Shown here: piece by piece, positions 61,132-64,000 of the stretch
Position numbering within the stretch: position 1 is the first letter of the stretch
Layout of the letters: every line of letters starts with the position of its first letter
Source of the DNA: Dromaius novaehollandiae
Lineage: Eukaryota; Chordata; Aves; Casuariiformes; Dromaiidae
Reading direction: 5' to 3'
DNA: 64,000 nucleotides
Assembly (NCBI RefSeq): GCF_036370855.1
Contig: NC_088102.1
Location: 19,201,001-19,265,000, forward strand
Made by a program: the position numbers and the translations under genes
The notes under the pieces: model-generated
Databases searched by the model: none
The model's input: only the letters and a program-made list of their open reading frames with translations
What the model was told of the DNA's origin: nothing

Positions 61132-62244
61132 GTACTGTCTATGGCCAACCATGAATGAAATCTTTGGCTTCAACCCTGCAAAACCCTTAAAAACTCGCTT
61201 AATTTTTAGAATACAAGTAACCTTCCCAACATTGCCTTTGAAAGTGTTTATAAGTTTGTCTGTCTGAGATACTTCTGTAGCACCCATGTGAATATATGTG
61301 TTTGTCTTCACCCAGAAGGGACACAGAAGCAGTGTGACCAGTGTATCCATAGAAATATGCACAGAGGCCCAAACCCTCTAAAAGAACTGAAGGCACTGAA
61401 GTATTTTGATACTCTGAAGCTATGCGACTCTCCTGAGACAGGAAATCTCTGACAGATCAGGAAATTAGACTCAGGTCTCCCAATCTTCAGACTAGTGTCC
61501 TGAGCATTAGACCACCTGTTGCTGTGACATGCTACCTGAATCAAAGTAGATATGACCTCTTCATAGAGCCTCTCCCTAGCTATCCGGCACTGCTAAGCAG
61601 CTTCCCGCATACTCCAGGAAATAGTTTGTGCTAATGGTGTGAGGACTTTCCAGAAGCTGCTAATGTCCTAAAATGAAAAAACTGGTTCTGTCATAGCCCT
61701 GGGTTTATGTAAGGACATTCCATATTATATTATTTTCCTCAGGTGTGTCCTGCTGCATTTTGTCTGAGGTCTTTATGACAAAAAAATCATTGGACAGCTT
61801 CAAAATAACACAATAAGCACAGAAGCCTTTATAATAAATACTTTACCCCCATGTTCTCTGTTATTTTTTTTATTACAGTCAGAGCATGCAAGTTTCCTCT
61901 ATGGTTCTTCAGTTGTGGGTGACCATCTTTATCCATTAGAAATGAGATCAGCAGCCAACAGTTCTGTTAGAGCTCAGCCTCACTGATTTAATATAGAGCC
62001 AGCCTGAACACCAGCACTGGTGAAGACATTCCCAAATGGTTTGTCTCCAGGCAGTCCTGTGTTTCCAGTATGCCTTTTCCAGTCATCATCCTGAATTCCA
62101 ATAAGCAATAGTGACTCGGTTAAATTTTTTCAGACCAAACCATTTTGCCTGTACAGCTAATCTCTTTGAAATGCTTCACAGTAATGAATCAAAAACAAAA
62201 TTTTGGGAGCAGTCACTGATGCACTGAGCATTATTTTCCCACAG
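61132..62244 (+). other. FBLN5: FBLN5 intron 6
   Basis: 1113-nt intron. It contains a reversed tRNA-derived SINE-like segment near 61420-61530 (GACTCAGGTCTCCCAATC ... GAGCATTAGACCAC). Acceptor is TTCCCACAG. Confidence 0.88.
61420..61530 (-). mobile_element. tRNA-derived SINE remnant, reversed
   Basis: AAATTAGACTCAGGTCTCCC, then CTAGTGTCCTGAGCATTAGACCA, is the reverse complement of a tRNA-like SINE head ('tggtctagtggttagagcac..gggagtc..gggttc'). Confidence 0.55.
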
Positions 62245-62364
62245 ATGTGAATGAATGTACAGGCGAAAACCCTTGCACTCAAACCTGCGTCAATACTTAT
62301 GGCTCTTTTCTCTGCCGCTGTGAACCTGGCTATGAACTGGAAGCTGATGGAGTTAACTGCAGTG
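62245..62364 (+). CDS. FBLN5: FBLN5 coding exon 7 (cbEGF 4)
   Basis: A 120-nt symmetric phase-1 exon after [27 protein letters not shown], then [20 protein letters not shown], donor GTAACT. One complete cbEGF module (residues 203-242) with the NTYGSF.CRC pattern. The frame continues to an exon beyond the window; the remaining cbEGF modules and the C-terminal fibulin domain are not present here. Confidence 0.97.
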
Positions 62365-64000
62365 GTAACTATCTTCAGTTATTTATTCTTCTGGTTGCTT
62401 TAATTGTGTTAAGTTTTCTTTTTCCAATATGTATTGTTCTGTACATGCTTTTTTAAAAGTCTTCTGCATTGGGCTATGATTAGCAGCAGGATAGCTCCAA
62501 ATAATCCGATCTTTCTTCAAGTTAAAGCAGACAGCAAAATCCCAGAAAAGCACAATGGAGGAGGGCTGCAAATCATTTAAAAGAAATGTTAAATATTAAA
62601 AAGCTCTAAGATAATGGTAAAGGATAAGAAAATGCTTTCAAATACTGAACAGGGAGCAAGTAAACTAGGGATATTTCTAAAACGTTCATCCATGATTCAG
62701 GAAATTCTCATGTGCATAAAGCACTTTTCTGTATGTCTGTTGAATGCATGTATTCCTCTTGCTCTTATGCTTGCACACTTCTGATTGAGACCTTCCCCAG
62801 TTTCCCCTATATGGCTCTGGCTACATTTCAGAAACAATACATAGTTTCTTAGGATAGCTGTTGCTGATCCATTCAGCCCATAGCAGATAACTCAGGGTTT
62901 ATGTCCCTATTCTTTTTCTTCTCTTGTTTTTGTTTTTATTTTATGGCTTTATTTTAATTGAAGGCAAATAGTTAAACTTGTTTCTGTGCTTAATGTTCCC
63001 ACAGCCTGATAAAATGAGAGAACCCAGCCAATATTTCTTGGAATAAAAAACACACTGGAAAATATTTGTTTTTTAATTTACAGTAAACAGATGTAACATG
63101 CTGTTTTTGAGACAGAAGACATGTGATATGCAGTATGTGTACAGATTAGTGCTTACAAAGCTATTCTTCCCTGCAAACCTCATTATTATAAGGAAAAGGA
63201 TTATGACTTAAATCTCTAAAGGGTCTTATACATTTAACATTCAGAGCTGCAACACCTAACTTAAGATTTCTGCTTTCAAATGAAGTTTCCGCTTCTGAGC
63301 TAGACTCCTGGGCCTTTTACATGCTTCTGAGACCATCAGGGGCCTAAGCCAGTAGGTTGAGTGCAATGCCACATAAGCATTGCCAGTAGGAAATGGTGAC
63401 AAGAGGGGCAGTGCTTGAAACTCATTCTTGTCTGAGAGTTAAGCCAGCAAAAGAGACCTGCCTCCACTCAGACTCAGAGCAGAGAACCTTTTCTTGGAGG
63501 AAGGCAGGCATGCTGCGTTGGCTGTTTCACGTGTAAACGTGCTGAGGAGCAGGTTGTGTTGGTGGTACTAGGTCACTCGGTGCAGTGAAGGACTTAGAGC
63601 ACCAGGCACAGGAATAGGAGAATCAAATTCACATCTGTTCTTCTCTGCCTAAGCTGGAGCAGAGATCTGGATGCTTCTGTGCAAGCAAATGCCTGTCATA
63701 AGCAGGTTAAATTTCTCCGGATGAGTTTCTTTCACTTCCTAGGCAATTGCAGGACATAGCTGAAGCTCACTGATCTGTTGGATTAGTCCATGGCCTCGCA
63801 ATTTTTTTTACCTTGAAGATGGGAGATGTTCCTGCTCCAATTCAAGCAGAGAGGCAGAGATTTGAACTTGGCTCTCCCAGGGTGCTTCCTAATCCCAAAG
63901 CTCTCCCATGTGCATTAGATGTGCTCTGCAGTGCCTACCATCTTGGTCCCTGTGGTGAGATGGTGGGCAGAACCCCAGAAGGGTCTAGGAATAGTGAAGG
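62365..64000 (+). other. FBLN5: FBLN5 intron 7, beginning
   Basis: Intron sequence running off the window. No following DxDEC-type exon was found before 64000. A reversed tRNA-derived SINE-like piece lies around 63850-63930 (GATTTGAACTTGGCTCTCCC). Nothing else was recognised. Confidence 0.85.
63810..63950 (-). mobile_element. Possible tRNA-derived SINE remnant, reversed
   Basis: AGATTTGAACTTGGCTCTCC, followed by CTTCCTAATCCCAAAGCTCTC, resembles a reversed SINE head ('gatttgaacctgggtctcccacatcccaggtgagtgccctaac'). Confidence 0.5.

Larger units (their letters stand above)
26941..64000 (+). other. FBLN5: FBLN5 gene, 5' part (exons 1-7 in window)
   Basis: Fibulin-5 is a secreted matrix glycoprotein. 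It binds tropoelastin, LOXL1 and integrins (through RGD) and organises elastic-fibre assembly; human defects cause cutis laxa. Seven coding exons were assembled: 26941-26957, 29102-29156, 31619-31670, 32850-33092, 57294-57416, 61015-61131 and 62245-62364. All have GT/AG borders and a continuous frame giving 242 complete residues. From exon 3 on, every junction is phase 1, as is usual for shuffled EGF modules. The protein (about 448 residues in human) continues past the window with more cbEGF domains and the fibulin module. The product matches vertebrate FBLN5 closely, including RGD at residues 54-56, the same position as in human. Confidence 0.97.

Noticed and set aside
1..64000. CRISPR arrays, phage, operons, tRNA and rRNA genes
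   Set aside because: None seen; the spliced vertebrate gene structures make prokaryotic systems inapplicable, and the tRNA-like text found belongs to degraded SINEs rather than intact tRNA genes.

Overview
The window is vertebrate nuclear DNA, almost certainly from a bird. It is AT-rich, with long introns, consensus GT/AG splice sites, mononucleotide runs and old retroelement debris. A short 3' fragment near 48.04-48.10 kb has the wording typical of avian CR1 LINEs, including a duplicated ATTCTGTG-type end. No prokaryotic, viral or plasmid gene content was seen.

Two protein-coding genes lie head-to-tail on the + strand. The first 8.1 kb holds the last five coding exons of TRIP11 (GMAP-210, a Golgi tether): the GRAB and GA-1 region plus the C-terminal tail, ending in a TAG at 8068-8070. 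A 3'UTR follows, with candidate poly(A) signals at about 9344 and 10081. The last TRIP11 intron carries a nearly perfect 16-bp tandem array of about 47 copies (5791-6541). From 26,941 to beyond the window end lies FBLN5 (fibulin-5, an extracellular elastogenesis protein). Coding exons 1 to 7 are present: start codon and signal peptide, the first calcium-binding EGF domain with a conserved RGD, and three further cbEGF domains. The remaining cbEGF domains and the fibulin C-terminal module lie outside. The order TRIP11 then FBLN5 on one strand matches human 14q32.

The 17-18 kb between the genes holds no gene I can name. It contains an eroded minus-strand LINE reverse-transcriptase remnant (about 18.9-20.1 kb), a few short unidentified coding-like stretches, homopolymer runs and one perfect 22-bp palindrome. 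FBLN5 intron 4 alone is 24.2 kb and contains scattered ancient tRNA-derived SINE (MIR/CORE-like) and CR1 pieces. Intron 5 contains the only clearly CpG-rich patch in the window (about 58.13-58.51 kb).

The two genes act in different places: TRIP11 tethers vesicles at the cis-Golgi, FBLN5 works in the extracellular matrix. Their adjacency is conserved synteny, not an operon-like relation. I found no convincing undescribed system. The most distinctive sequence features are the homogeneous 16-bp array, the CpG-rich intronic patch, the NAGNAG acceptor next to the FBLN5 signal peptide and the unidentified coding-like fragments.
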